Shown here one piece after another: positions 34,083 through 44,462 of a stretch of DNA of 64,000 nucleotides (positions are counted from its first letter, which is position 1; each line of letters opens with the position of its first letter). The DNA is taken from NCBI GenBank assembly GCA_019359615.1, contig JAHHHA010000026.1:22830-86829 (forward strand), read 5' to 3'. Both the position numbers and the translations under genes were made by a program. Origin of the DNA: Cyanosarcina radialis HA8281-LM2 (lineage in GTDB: Bacteria; Cyanobacteriota; Cyanobacteriia; Cyanobacteriales; CCAP-1448). The notes beneath the pieces are model-generated. The model made no database searches and was not told the DNA's origin. It saw only the letters and a list, made by a program, of their open reading frames with translations.

Positions 34083-36176
34083 TTAGAACCAATCATCATC
34101 ATCATCATCCCAATCATTTTCTGGAGGAGCATTTTTGGGGTTGGGACGACGAGGAATTTCATTGTTACTGGTGCGAGGGGAATATCGATCGTAGCGATCG
34201 CCAGTATCGCGGCCGGGACGATCGAAGTAAGAGCGATCGTCATTGCGACTGGGGCGATCGAAGTAAGAGCGATCGTCGTAGTCTCTTTCATAAATATCGC
34301 TATCTTTTTCTCCGGTAAAGACACGGCGGATGGAGCCGAAAAAGTCATCTTCATCTTCATCGGATAGCGATCGCACTTCTCGACTTAGATCGTACAAAGC
34401 TTCCTGTAACTCTGCCTGGATTTGGTCGATCCCTTGCTCGTTATTGCTCTTCAGGTCTTCTCGCAGTTCTTTTATTAGAGATTCTATCCGCCGTCGCTGG
34501 CTGCTGGCAAACTGCATCCCAAAATCTAAGGCTACTTCCCGCAGTTGCCGTTCGGCTTGAAATGTCAAGGCTTCGGCTCGATTGCGCTTTTCAACCCGCT
34601 CGCGTTTTTGGCGATCTGATTGGGCGTATTGCTCGGCTTCCCGCAGCATCCGGTTGACTTCGGCTTCGCCCAGGTTGGAAGCGCCTTGAATGGTAATGCT
34701 TTGCTGTCTCCCAGTGGTGCGATCGACGGCGGTAACTTGCAAGATGCCGTTGGCATCGATATCAAAAGCAACCTGCACTTGAGGAATCCCTTTGGGGGCG
34801 GGCGGAATCCCCGTGAGTTTAAAGCGTCCGAGGGATTTGTTATCGGCGGCCATTTCCCGTTCGCCTTGAACGACGTGAATTTCTACCAAGGTTTGGTTGT
34901 TTTCGGCAGTAGAGAAAATATCCGATCGCCTCGATGGAATTGAGGTGTTGCGGGGCATGAGTTTTTTCATCACGCCGCCTATGGTTTCTAAACCCAAGGA
35001 CAGGGGCGTAACATCTAATAGCAAGATGTCTTTGACTTCTCCGGCGAGAATTCCAGCTTGAATGGCAGCACCGACGGCTACGACTTCATCGGGATTGACG
35101 TTTTGATTCGGTTCGATGTCGATTAAACTTTCGACTAATTGCTGCACCATCGGAATGCGAGTGGAACCACCGACTAAAACCACTTCATCAATGTCAGCTT
35201 GGGTCATTCCGGCATCGGCTAAAGCGCGTTTGACAGGCGATCGCAACCTCGCGACTAAATCGCCGCACATGGCTTCAAATTGCGCTCTGGTGAGGCGAGT
35301 TTCTAAGTGTTTGGGTCCGTCTTCGGTGGCAGTGATGAAGGGTAAGTTGATGTCTGTTACCCCCACTCCAGAGAGTTCGATTTTAGCTTTTTCGGCGGCT
35401 TCTAGGAGTCTCTGCAAGCTTTGGCGATCTTTGCGCAAGTCGATCTTGTCGGTTTCTAAAAATTGCTCTGCTAGCCAGTCAACAATTTTGCCATCGAAGT
35501 CGTTGCCACCTAGTTGAGTATCGCCGCTGGTGGCTTTAACTTCAAATACGCCGTCGCCGACTTCCAAAATCGAGACATCAAAGGTACCGCCCCCTAAATC
35601 GAAGACTAAGATGGTTTCGCTCTGGCGGCGATCGAATCCATAAGCTAAAGATGCTGCTGTGGGTTCGTTAATAATCCGCAATACATCCAATCCAGCAATC
35701 TTGCCTGCGTCTTTGGTGGCTTGGCGTTGAGAATCGTTGAAATAAGCGGGAACGGTAATTACGGCCCCCGTAACTGGTTCTCCCAGGTAGCGGCCAGCAT
35801 CTTCTGCCAGTTTTCGCAGAATCATTGCCGAGACTTCTTCGGGGGCAAATTCCTTTTTCAGTCGCGGACACTTAATTTTAATGTTGCCCTCTTCATCTTT
35901 GCGGATGGTGTAGGGGACTTGCTTGGAGTGGGGGCTGAGTTCGGCATACTTGCGCCCGATAAATCGCTTGACGGCATAGAAGGTATTTTGGGGGTTGAGA
36001 ACTGCTTGACGGCGAGCCATTTGTCCTACTAGGCGTTCGCCTTCTTTGCTGAACCCAACAACGGAGGGAACGATCCGCATTCCTTCTGAGTTGGCAATTA
36101 CTACGGGTTTGCCCCCTTCCATTACAGCTACTACTGAGTTGGTCGTCCCCAAATCGATGCCGACTACCTTGCCCAT
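34083..36176 (-). CDS. dnaK: Hsp70 chaperone DnaK with extended acidic C-terminus
   Basis: A 697-residue Hsp70. ATPase domain 1-~380: [50 protein letters not shown] and [17 protein letters not shown]. Substrate-binding domain ~390-510 ([19 protein letters not shown]), then a helical lid. The last ~90 residues are unusual: a charged Asp/Arg/Tyr-rich tail with two copies of DDRSYFDRP and a terminal [11 protein letters not shown]. Cyanobacteria have several DnaKs; the tail and the adjoining dnaJ suggest the DnaK3 type, which associates with thylakoids, but the paralogue call is tentative. Possible promoter and a hairpin-free leader at 36177-36363. Confidence 0.94.
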   Translation of the reverse strand: MGKVVGIDLGTTNSVVAVMEGGKPVVIANSEGMRIVPSVVGFSKEGERLVGQMARRQAVLNPQNTFYAVKRFIGRKYAELSPHSKQVPYTIRKDEEGNIKIKCPRLKKEFAPEEVSAMILRKLAEDAGRYLGEPVTGAVITVPAYFNDSQRQATKDAGKIAGLDVLRIINEPTAASLAYGFDRRQSETILVFDLGGGTFDVSILEVGDGVFEVKATSGDTQLGGNDFDGKIVDWLAEQFLETDKIDLRKDRQSLQRLLEAAEKAKIELSGVGVTDINLPFITATEDGPKHLETRLTRAQFEAMCGDLVARLRSPVKRALADAGMTQADIDEVVLVGGSTRIPMVQQLVESLIDIEPNQNVNPDEVVAVGAAIQAGILAGEVKDILLLDVTPLSLGLETIGGVMKKLMPRNTSIPSRRSDIFSTAENNQTLVEIHVVQGEREMAADNKSLGRFKLTGIPPAPKGIPQVQVAFDIDANGILQVTAVDRTTGRQQSITIQGASNLGEAEVNRMLREAEQYAQSDRQKRERVEKRNRAEALTFQAERQLREVALDFGMQFASSQRRRIESLIKELREDLKSNNEQGIDQIQAELQEALYDLSREVRSLSDEDEDDFFGSIRRVFTGEKDSDIYERDYDDRSYFDRPSRNDDRSYFDRPGRDTGDRYDRYSPRTSNNEIPRRPNPKNAPPENDWDDDDDDWF

Positions 36177-36363
36177 GCGTTGAAGTTTTCCTAACTTGCC
36201 TAAATATTGAGAACTGTTGCTGGATTTATTCTATCCTGCCTCGGCAAGATCTACAGGGGCAGATGGTAGCACAGAGCGAGCGTTACTTGGTAGAGCGATC
36301 GCACTATTCCCTGGCATGACTCTCGATCGATGCTACAATTAGCAGAAATTTATAACTTTAGGG

Positions 36364-36663
36364 ATGCATGTAATCAGCAAAGTGAAATTGCGGGAATTCT
36401 GGGTTCAACACGCTGATTCTGAAGATGCTCTCAATGACTGGTACAAGTTTACATCAAAAGCAAACTGGTCTAATTTACTGGATGTTCAGAAAAGATATCC
36501 GAAGGCAGAAGCTGTTGGTAACTTTACTGTGTTCGACATCAAGGGTAATAACTATCGTTTGATTGTAGACATTAGATATTCCAACCAGACAATTTTTGTT
36601 AAATACATTCTTACCCATCCTGAATACGATAAAGAAAGGTGGAAAGATGACCCCTACTTTTAA
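36364..36663 (+). CDS. higB: HigB-family toxin (mRNA interferase)
   Basis: A 99-residue RelE-superfamily toxin of the HigB type that cleaves mRNA on the ribosome. Recognised from EFWVQHADSEDALNDWYKF, AEAVGNFTVFDIKGNNYRLI and the C-terminal ILTHPEYDKERWKDDPYF. The catalytic region His/Tyr/Asp (THPEYDK) is intact. The gene precedes the antitoxin and overlaps it by 17 bases, the typical higBA order. The full-length toxin has a decayed relative at 17456-17776. Confidence 0.92.
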   Translation: MHVISKVKLREFWVQHADSEDALNDWYKFTSKANWSNLLDVQKRYPKAEAVGNFTVFDIKGNNYRLIVDIRYSNQTIFVKYILTHPEYDKERWKDDPYF

Positions 36664-37078
36664 TCAACAAAACTATACTGACTTACTAATTCAGTATCAG
36701 CCGAAGCCAATTAAAACAGAACAGGAGTATAAGAGAGCCTTAAAAGTAGTAGAGGGAATGATGTCTCTGGAATTAACAGAGGCAGAAACTGCGCTTTTTG
36801 AGTTATTGGTTCTTCTAATTGAGAAATACGAGGAAAACCATTATCCGATGGGTGAATCTACACCTGTGGCTACTTTGTCATCCCTGATGCATGAGTTTGA
36901 TGTGGAGCCAACTTCTTTAGTCGAGGTTTTTGGCTCTGTTGAGCTTGTGAGAGAAGTGGTTAATGGTCAACGGCAAGTTAGTCAATCTCAAGCGGAGTCC
37001 CTAGCTAAGTTTTTTAATGACCATTATTCTGGGCTTTCCCTAACGGCTCTTGACTTTGGAAAACGCTGTCCTCAATAG
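36647..37078 (+). CDS. higA: HigA-family antitoxin
   Basis: A 143-residue antitoxin with start ATG at 36647 (MTPTFNQQNYTDLLIQYQPK) chosen because GGTGGAAAG precedes it and it overlaps the toxin end; the longer frame from 36596 would run deep inside higB. N-terminal helices (LLELTEAETALFELLVLLIE region) bind toxin and an HTH near the C-terminus (VELVREVVNGQRQVSQSQAE) should bind the higBA operator. Conditional co-operativity is expected for the family. Confidence 0.88.
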   Translation: MTPTFNQQNYTDLLIQYQPKPIKTEQEYKRALKVVEGMMSLELTEAETALFELLVLLIEKYEENHYPMGESTPVATLSSLMHEFDVEPTSLVEVFGSVELVREVVNGQRQVSQSQAESLAKFFNDHYSGLSLTALDFGKRCPQ

Positions 37079-37099
37079 CAAACGCTCTGTTCGACTCTC

Positions 37100-37243
37100 A
37101 AATCCGGTTTTAAAGCCTTGAATCCAGCCCTCACCCCGTTCGGTAGGACTTCGGCGCGAGATCGAGCGTTCGGCGAGCGCTCAGCCGAGCCGTCGGACGC
37201 TCACGGCAACGCCCAACCCCTCTCCCAAGTTTGGGAGAGGGAT
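37100..37243. repeat. Dispersed repeats between HigBA and MazEF-like modules
   Basis: Contains AATCCGGTTTTAAAGCCTTG (copy of the repeat at 4098), CCCTCACCCCG, the palindromic run GCGTTCGGCGAGCGC and the hairpin CCTCTCCCAAGTTTGGGAGA at 37216-37235. Several of the window's repeat families meet here between two toxin-antitoxin modules. Confidence 0.75.
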
Positions 37244-37292
37244 GCCGGACAGATCGAAAATGATTTGGGATCGCTATGGTGTTACTATAAAG

Positions 37293-37313
37293 TAGTACCA
37301 ATTAATCGTACTA
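37293..37313. promoter_or_regulatory. Putative operator of the MazEF-type module
   Basis: TAGTAC at 37293-37298 is an exact inverse of GTACTA at 37308-37313, nine bases apart, just 9-30 bases upstream of the antitoxin start. It follows TATAAA (37286-37291). RHH antitoxins bind such half-sites; this role is inferred. Confidence 0.5.
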
Positions 37314-37321
37314 TTTGGTCT

Positions 37322-37555
37322 ATGCAGTCTCAAAAGCTATCCATTTCGCTGACAGACGATTTAGTTAAATTTATCGATCGATATCGCTGCGATCGAGGGT
37401 TAAAAGCTCGCTCCGAGGTCATCGATCGAGCCTTGCGATTGCTGAAGCAGCAGTCGCTAGAATCTGCCTATGATGAAGCCTATGGCGAAATGTTGCAGGA
37501 AGATGCGCTTTGGGATGCCGCGACTGGGGATGGTTTAACCGATGAGGCGTGGTGA
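37322..37555 (+). CDS. RHH antitoxin of a MazEF-type pair
   Basis: A 77-residue antitoxin. Start ATG 37322 (MQSQKLSISLTDDLVKFIDR) is preferred to the much longer frame from 37118, which would read through repeats. The N-terminal ribbon-helix-helix segment (KLSISLTDDLVKFIDRYRCD then RSEVIDRALRLLKQQ) is a CopG/ParD-like DNA-binding fold; the C-terminal acidic tail (YDEAYGEMLQEDALWDAATG) would wrap around the MazF toxin. It overlaps the toxin gene by 14 bases. Confidence 0.85.
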   Translation: MQSQKLSISLTDDLVKFIDRYRCDRGLKARSEVIDRALRLLKQQSLESAYDEAYGEMLQEDALWDAATGDGLTDEAW

Positions 37556-37880
37556 GATCTATTATGCCAATCTCGATCCCACAGTTGGCTCCGAAGTCTC
37601 GAAACAAAGACCCGTGTTAGTTGTCAGTAACGATCTACACAATCGGAAGGCCCCGATGGTTACGGTTGTGCCTCTCACCAGCAACGTGGAAAGAGTTTAT
37701 CCGTTTGAGGTATTTTTGTCTGCCAAAGATACTCATTTACCGCAGGACTCGAAGGCAATGCCACAACAGATTCGAGCGGTATCGAAGCAGAGAATTATTG
37801 GAGGCGCGATCGCACTTCTAAGTTCTGAGATAATGAGTTTGGTGGAAGATGCGTTAAAGTTGCATTTAGGGATGGAGTGA
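37542..37880 (+). CDS. mazF: MazF-family endoribonuclease toxin
   Basis: A 112-residue MazF/PemK toxin with the family's RRGEIYYANLDPTVGSEVSK start, the RPVLVVSNDLHN strand and VTVVPLTSNV. The catalytic arginine region (QQIRAVSKQRI) is intact. MazF cleaves mRNA at short sequence motifs. Translationally coupled to the upstream RHH antitoxin by overlap. Downstream sequence to 38053 contains GCGATCGC and hairpin repeats but no gene. Confidence 0.93.
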   Translation: MRRGEIYYANLDPTVGSEVSKQRPVLVVSNDLHNRKAPMVTVVPLTSNVERVYPFEVFLSAKDTHLPQDSKAMPQQIRAVSKQRIIGGAIALLSSEIMSLVEDALKLHLGME

Positions 37881-38053
37881 ATTAGCCGCGATAAATTGCT
37901 GTGGCACAAGTAAACGCGATCGCCCGTAGCATCTCGATCGCGAGCGTCCCGCTCGCACTACATATTATGGGCGATCGCAGTTGTTTCGACCGGATTTAAG
38001 ATCGGGCCAGCCCAGAGGGCTATCCCCCAAGTCTATGTCAGTAGAGGATTGCC

Positions 38054-39016
38054 TTGACTAAATTTGACGATGCAAGTTACGAGCCAGATTCTCAGCCGGG
38101 AATGATTCCAGTTGCGCCAGCGGGGTTTAAATCGGGCTTTATTGGCATCGTCGGACGGCCCAATGTGGGCAAGTCTACTTTGATGAATCAATTGGTAGGG
38201 CAAAAGGTGGCAATAACTTCACCAGTAGCTCAAACCACCCGCAATCGCTTGCAGGGGATTTTAACTACGCCAACTGCCCAAATGATTTTTGTCGATACGC
38301 CAGGGATTCACAAGCCGCACCACAAATTGGGCGAGGTGCTGGTACAGAACGCGCGGATGGCAATTAACTCCGTAGACGTGTTGTTATTTGTAGTAGATGG
38401 TTCGGTAGAAGCAGGAGGAGGCGATCGCTTCGTGGCTGACTTGTTGGCTCAGACTAAAACCCCGGTAATTTTGGGACTCAACAAGTGCGATCGACAATCC
38501 GAAAAAGCAGAATTTTTAGATGACAGCTATGCCAAATTAGCCGTACCTCATAACTGGCAAACGTTGAAGTTTTCGGCTCTAACGGGTGAAGGTTTAGAGG
38601 CACTGCTGGGCGATTTAAGCGATCGCTTAGAGCCAGGACCGTACTACTATCCTCTAGATTTATTTACCGACAGGCCGGAACGGTTCATTATGGGGGAACT
38701 GATTCGGGAGCAAATTTTGCTGCTGACGCGCGAAGAAGTCCCTCACTCAGTAGCTGCGATCGTCGAGCGAGTAGAAGAAGCAGAAAACATAACTCGCGTC
38801 TTTGCCACCATCTATGTCGAGCGAGACTCTCAGAAGGGAATTTTAATTGGGAAAAATGGCAGTATGCTTAAAACAATTGGCAGCGCCGCTCGCGAACAAA
38901 TGCAGAAGCTAATTGCTGGTAAGGTTTATCTAGAATTATTTGTGAAAGTGCAGCCTAACTGGCGACAGTCTCGCCTGCACTTAGCAGATTTAGGCTATCG
39001 AGTGGAAAAATACTAA
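38054..39016 (+). CDS. era: GTPase Era
   Basis: Era assists 16S rRNA maturation and 30S assembly. G1 GRPNVGKSTLMNQLVG (about 32-47), G2/G3 region IFVDTPGIHKPHHKLGE, NKCD in LGLNKCDRQ, SAL in KFSALTGEGL, and a C-terminal KH domain with GSMLKTIGSAAREQMQKLIA. 320 residues. The initiator is TTG at 38054 preceded by AGAGGA; there is no ATG nearby, and the first ~20 residues are a variable tail before the GTPase domain. Confidence 0.94.
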   Translation: MTKFDDASYEPDSQPGMIPVAPAGFKSGFIGIVGRPNVGKSTLMNQLVGQKVAITSPVAQTTRNRLQGILTTPTAQMIFVDTPGIHKPHHKLGEVLVQNARMAINSVDVLLFVVDGSVEAGGGDRFVADLLAQTKTPVILGLNKCDRQSEKAEFLDDSYAKLAVPHNWQTLKFSALTGEGLEALLGDLSDRLEPGPYYYPLDLFTDRPERFIMGELIREQILLLTREEVPHSVAAIVERVEEAENITRVFATIYVERDSQKGILIGKNGSMLKTIGSAAREQMQKLIAGKVYLELFVKVQPNWRQSRLHLADLGYRVEKY

Positions 39017-39059
39017 ATAGAGGTGAAGCGCAATTTGGTTAAGCCCGAAATCTCGCTCC

Positions 39060-39248
39060 TCAACTCGCGGCCAGCAAACGGGTTGACGGTTGCATCCCGA
39101 ATTTCCTGGCCGGACGAACCGAGAGTAAATCTGGTTTTTCCCAATCTAGTAGAGGCATTTGTTGCCAGCAATTACGGCAAAACCAATACACTTGTTTACC
39201 CCTAACGTGTCTCAGCATTTGGTGAGAACAACAAGGACAGTCAGTCAT
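39060..39248 (-). CDS. Small zinc-ribbon protein
   Basis: A 62-residue protein if started at ATG 39248 (MTDCPCCSHQMLRHVRGKQV), with CPCC at the N-terminus and CRNCWQQM; two CxxC knuckles form a zinc ribbon. The longer frame from 39296 adds a hydrophobic FFVNTFL stretch that is not family-like. A short cyanobacterial protein with WFCR.CWQ.MP is recalled from other genomes; function unknown. It overlaps nothing and is convergent with era. Confidence 0.7.
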   Translation of the reverse strand: MTDCPCCSHQMLRHVRGKQVYWFCRNCWQQMPLLDWEKPDLLSVRPARKFGMQPSTRLLAAS

Positions 39249-39393
39249 AAAAATCTCAACATTTGTTAAAAAAGTATTGACAAAAAATTCAAACAATTTC
39301 GATCGTCTGTCATTTCAGTCAGCGACCCGCAGTCGCCACTAATTTAAGGCTACTCAGAAAAAATGAGGAAGTTGTGAGGGGCAGAAATATTTT

Positions 39394-39892
39394 TTATAGG
39401 TCTAGATACTTATTTTGTGGCAGAACGCGTACGTCGATCGAACGCATTCCCTCACGACGAGCAGCTTCTAACCCTCTCTCACTATCTTCATAAACAATGC
39501 AACCTTGGAGAGCAATCCCCAATCTTTGAGATGCAAGTAAGAAAATATCTGGTTCTGGTTTGCCTTTCTCTACATCATCAATACTCACAATAACGTCAAA
39601 AAAATTACGGAGATTAATATTGCTCAATGTGGCTTCGATCGCAACTCGTTCTCCACTGGAAGCAACTGTCATTGGTATTTGCCTATGATGACTGCGAACA
39701 ATTTCTACAACTGCCCGAACTTTTTTTTAGGAAATAATCTTTGTATTCGTCTATTTCTTGATAAATAGAACTTACGGATTGAGGGAGAGCTTCATAAGTT
39801 TCTTTTGGTTTGATAGCGGCTGAAAACGTTAATCTTGGTTTTTGCTTGACCATTGCTGTAGTAGACTCTGTTGGATAAAGTGCAATACTCAA
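39394..39892 (-). pseudogene. Frameshifted and truncated HAD-superfamily hydrolase
   Basis: Two adjacent frames together look like the C-terminal half of a HAD subfamily IA hydrolase: first EALPQSVSSIYQEIDEYKDYF, then MTVASSGERVAIEATLSNIN with KGKPEPDIFLLASQRLG (motif III lysine) and IVYEDSERGLEAARR (motif IV). Removing one A from the eight-A run at 39721-39728 (coding strand) would join them through VRAVVEIVRSHHRQ. The N-terminal DxDGT motif is absent from the region upstream, so the gene is truncated as well. A sequencing error could explain only the frameshift. Confidence 0.65.
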
Positions 39893-40079
39893 TCTCGTAG
39901 TTTGGGTCGATCGTCTTGGAAGCTTTGGATGGCAATGCCCTAACTAATTGAAAAAGGCAACAACTTCCCAGCATTGACAATGAAGTCCTTGCCCCACTTG
40001 GCCTGCGATCGCCGACAAGTGGTAATCTGAAAATGACGATTTATTTTTTCTTCAGCTTTGGAAACACGCTGAGTTTTAA

Positions 40080-41543
<1,464 letters not shown>

Positions 41544-41579
41544 AACATTGTGAAGCCCCTAGATCGATCTACGGGGTTT

Positions 41580-41610
41580 CATAATTCATCATTCATCATT
41601 CATAATTCAG
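41580..41610. repeat. TAATTCA heptad array abutting the atpC start codon
   Basis: CATAATTCATCATTCATC then ATTCATAATTCAG ends one base before the ATG at 41611, so it occupies the ribosome-binding region of atpC. The ten bases CATAATTCAG directly before ATG are shared with the asparaginase gene at 9837. Confidence 0.92.
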
Positions 41611-42030
41611 ATGACATTAACAGTTCGCGTAATTGCCCCTGACAAAACTGTTTGGGATGACAAAGCTGACGAGGTGATTTTACCCAGTACGACCGGGCAA
41701 TTGGGTATCCTCACCAATCACGCTCCTTTACTCACTGCTTTGGATACTGGCGTGATGCGAGTTAGAAGCAACACTGCCAAAGATTGGACGGCTATTGCCC
41801 TGATGGGTGGATTCGCCGAAGTCGAAAATAATGAAGTCACCATTTTGGTTAATGGTGCCGAAAAGGGCGACAGGATTAACTTAGAAGAAGCTCGCGCTGC
41901 TTACACCGAAGCTGAAGCTCAGATCGATCGCGTGCAAGCTGGCAACCGCCAAGAGCAAATTCAAGCGAGTCAAGCCCTCAAACGCGCCCGCGCCAGATTT
42001 CAAGCCGCTGGTGGCATGGTGCAAGCCTAA
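41611..42030 (+). CDS. atpC: F1 ATP synthase subunit epsilon
   Basis: 139 residues. The N-terminal beta-sandwich ([40 protein letters not shown]) and C-terminal helical pair ([20 protein letters not shown]) are typical. It rotates with gamma and inhibits ATP hydrolysis. It lies 67 bases after atpD and is co-transcribed with it; the leader is a heptad repeat instead of a ribosome-binding site. A terminator follows at 42059-42088. Confidence 0.96.
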   Translation: MTLTVRVIAPDKTVWDDKADEVILPSTTGQLGILTNHAPLLTALDTGVMRVRSNTAKDWTAIALMGGFAEVENNEVTILVNGAEKGDRINLEEARAAYTEAEAQIDRVQAGNRQEQIQASQALKRARARFQAAGGMVQA

Positions 42031-42058
42031 ATTTGACCTTTACTTTAATAGGCAATCG

Positions 42059-42088
42059 ACTCCTCCTAGTCATTAGGGGGAGTTTTTT
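42059..42088 (+). terminator. Terminator of the atpD-atpC operon
   Basis: ACTCCTCCTA pairs with TAGGGGGAGT (one G-T and one mismatch) around a five-base loop, followed by TTTTT at 42084-42088. Confidence 0.85.
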
Positions 42089-42142
42089 ATGAAATTGCGT
42101 GTTTTGCTGGTGCGATCGAGAGCGTTTGAGTTTAATCGTTTG

Positions 42143-42625
42143 TCAGACCTCAATATCATCGATAACAATTTCTTTTGTCGCTTGTGAAACTCTTATTACA
42201 ATAACAGCAAATATAACAAAAAAAATTAACCAAAAGGGTAGCTTAAAATGAGAAATAAGAAAGCCAGATACTCCACCAATTAATCCTAAAATGATAAAAT
42301 CTAAAGTCCTAAATTTAGAGTTTTTTGGGGAGGTTTTGAAGGCTCTAATACATTTACCATCTTTTATCAAAGAGCATTCCATTTTTCCCTGGAGTATCTG
42401 AGGTACAACAAATATTACCTTATAAATATTCTCGTTAACCGTGAATTGGTGTTCGCTCCTTTTACTCAACGATCTTTTCTCAGAAATTAACTCACCATTA
42501 ACAAATATTCGCTCCCGACCAGTTATCGTCGAACCATGTGCAGCAATTTCTCTTTCTCCGTCTCTAAAAATAAACCAAAACCCTTTAGATAAGCTCACTT
42601 GAGAACTTTTTGGAATCTTATTCAT
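42143..42625 (-). CDS. Hypothetical protein with two C-terminal membrane helices
   Basis: A 160-residue protein, no family recognised. Residues 1-100 are hydrophilic with beta-strand character (FWFIFRDGEREIAAHGSTIT, GRERIFVNGELISEKRSL). Two hydrophobic helices follow (FIILGLIGGVSGFLIS about 113-128 and WLIFFVIFAVIVIRV about 135-149). The soluble part would face the cytoplasm or lumen. Base composition is more A+T-rich than the flanking genes. It is convergent with atpC. Real-gene confidence is moderate because the frame is long for the region and has a plausible ribosome-binding site (AAGAGGTAAATTTAATG-like). Confidence 0.65.
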   Translation of the reverse strand: MNKIPKSSQVSLSKGFWFIFRDGEREIAAHGSTITGRERIFVNGELISEKRSLSKRSEHQFTVNENIYKVIFVVPQILQGKMECSLIKDGKCIRAFKTSPKNSKFRTLDFIILGLIGGVSGFLISHFKLPFWLIFFVIFAVIVIRVSQATKEIVIDDIEV

Positions 42626-42823
42626 TAAATTTACCTCTTGGAATCTAGCAGCGATCGACTAAATGGGATACAGGAAATAACCCACTCTTTCGGTTATGCT
42701 CAAGATATGTGTAATCGATCGATATAAAGATCGATATGTATATAGTTTGCTAAAGAATTAGATTGATTTCTTACACTATAAAGGTGCGATCGCACATGAA
42801 ATACTAACTATTTATTGTGAGAT

Positions 42824-43138
42824 TTGCAGGTGGTGCTAGAGTCCAAACAGAATCGCGATGCTCTTGAGACGGAGTTACTAATGAGTTTAAGAACTTCTCC
42901 AATATATTTAGAACACATCGAACAAGTGAAATCTCAAAGTCGTTCTGAGGGAATAGCTGAAGGTCGAACAGAAGGAGAAAGAGAATTAGTTCTCAAGCTT
43001 CTCACCCGCAAGTTAGGTATGCTCTCCCCCGAACTGACAGCACGAATATATCGGTTGACCAGCGACCAGTTGGAGTCCCTTGGTGAGGCATTGTTAGATT
43101 TTCAGACGATCGCAGATTTGGAGAAATGGTTGAGTTAA
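42824..43138 (+). pseudogene. C-terminal fragment of an Rpn/PDDEXK-type transposase-like protein (DUF4351)
   Basis: A 104-residue frame ending with ELVLKLLTRKLGMLSPELTA and LESLGEALLDFQTIADLEKW, the helical DUF4351 tail found on Rpn-type putative recombination-promoting nucleases in cyanobacteria. The N-terminal nuclease domain is missing; the frame opens with TTG after A+T-rich sequence. Read as a relic. Confidence 0.6.
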
Positions 43139-43238
43139 TAGCTCTATCCCAGACTAATTCATTCAACGCTACCGGACAAAATCGCTCGCCAAAGTTGTCA
43201 TTTTTGCAGAAAGCGATCGCCATTAAGGCTCAACCTAC

Positions 43239-43427
43239 TTAAAAGTAGAATAACAACATTAACACTGCCGCTCCACAGTTAAAGCACAGTAACCCCAGTA
43301 TTACCCAAAATCCATGAACAGTTATCAACCATGGAAAAAGAACGTATAAGAAAACGTATTGTCCAAGGGTTGTACTTACACTACCAACTACAGCGATCGA
43401 TATTCTTGTAATATTTCTTTGATTCAC
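43239..43427 (-). CDS. Small hypothetical two-helix membrane protein
   Basis: A 62-residue frame from GTG 43427 with two hydrophobic segments (ISIAVVGSVSTTLGQYVFLY and WVILGLLCFNCGAAVLMLLF). No family recognised. The start has no strong ribosome-binding site. It could be a real small membrane protein or a chance frame; it overlaps no other gene. Confidence 0.35.
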   Translation of the reverse strand: MNQRNITRISIAVVGSVSTTLGQYVFLYVLFPWLITVHGFWVILGLLCFNCGAAVLMLLFYF

Positions 43428-43540
43428 AACTTGCGATCTTCTTTAACGGGTTTTCAGGTGGCGATCGCTCCTTTAGCCAACTCGATCGAAAAGGTTGCCA
43501 TTTTTGAACGGAGCGATGGATATTAACGGATCTCCATAGT

Positions 43541-44347
43541 TCATTCCATCAACCAGTAGATCGGAGTACCAGTAAGAATTGCCTGCTCGCAGCACTCAAT
43601 AGCTGCCTTCAGATCTGGTTGGAAAGTGGCAAGAGCGTCTTCTGACTCCACCTCAACTCGGTAGCCCAGCACGTCAAGAACTGATTGTACTGGTATCCAC
43701 CCGACAGGCTCTTCCACTAACGGCTCGATCTGCGAAAAAGACCCGCCACAAATGGAAAAGGCGGTGTTTAGTGGGTCGATGCCAAGTTCCGCCGCGTATT
43801 TCGTGCAGTAATCCTGCAATTCACGGTTGTACTGGGCAAGTAGATTAGCATCGACCCGCACATCGTACTGGCAAAGATCCCATCGGCGATCGGGGTTGTT
43901 GTGACCGCCATCTAGTTTGACAATGGGATTGTGAGGCACTTTCAGTTCGATACCTCCAAAGGGTAGGGTAATCTGAGTAGAACCGTTCCAACGCCTTCCT
44001 GTTTCGTCAATATACCAAAGGAAGTGGGCGACTGGCATCTGTTCGTTTTCTCTTTCCAGTCGCTCCCTCACAGCGCACAAAATCTCTAATAGCCGCTGTG
44101 GGTTGCGGGCTTGCCAGCGCTCTGGGCACTCAATGTCATCCGGTTCGAGAGCCTCTAGCTCGTCTTTAGTGAGATCTTTGTAAAACTCTCCGTCGTCGCG
44201 CAACAACCCATATGAGAATTGACGCGATAGAGAGGTAAAACCTTCGTAGAATAAATCCTCATTTTCATCGTCTGAGGCTTCATGGCTTTGCATCAACTTA
44301 GCCCGTTCGCGCTCGCACTCGGTTGCAATACAGAGGTTCCATCCCAT
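43541..44347 (-). CDS. Hypothetical protein, 268 residues
   Basis: Start ATG 44347 (MGWNLCIATECERERAKLMQ) is preferred because the longer frame from 44446 runs through the divergent promoter of the ABC exporter gene. The protein is acidic and globular, with no transmembrane segment or known motif: RQFSYGLLRDDGEFYKDLTK, RRWNGSTQITLPFGGIELKV and VKLDGGHNNPDRRWDLCQYD. Function unknown. It diverges from the ABC exporter gene, with a tandem nonamer in the shared promoter. Confidence 0.65.
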   Translation of the reverse strand: MGWNLCIATECERERAKLMQSHEASDDENEDLFYEGFTSLSRQFSYGLLRDDGEFYKDLTKDELEALEPDDIECPERWQARNPQRLLEILCAVRERLERENEQMPVAHFLWYIDETGRRWNGSTQITLPFGGIELKVPHNPIVKLDGGHNNPDRRWDLCQYDVRVDANLLAQYNRELQDYCTKYAAELGIDPLNTAFSICGGSFSQIEPLVEEPVGWIPVQSVLDVLGYRVEVESEDALATFQPDLKAAIECCEQAILTGTPIYWLME

Positions 44348-44390
44348 AGTCTTATCGATTCGATACCCAGAAAAATAAATCTGGGCGTTT

Positions 44391-44408
44391 TGTAGTATAT
44401 GTAGTATA
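44391..44408. repeat. Tandem TGTAGTATA nonamer in a divergent promoter
   Basis: Two perfect copies of TGTAGTATA lie between the divergent hypothetical gene and the ABC exporter gene. Their position suggests a regulator site, without proof. Confidence 0.5.
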
Positions 44409-44462
44409 GTGAATTGTAGATCGGCCGCAACATCTACACCCAGCACTCTGAAGGCTAGAAAA

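Noticed and set aside
36596..36646. Longer HigA start
   Set aside because: The extra residues are from inside higB; ATG 36647 has a ribosome-binding site.
39023..39205. Plus-strand ORF after era
   Set aside because: It is the reverse of the small zinc-ribbon gene, which has clear CxxC motifs.
44409..44462. Longer ABC exporter start
   Set aside because: The extra residues lie in the divergent promoter and are not family-like.
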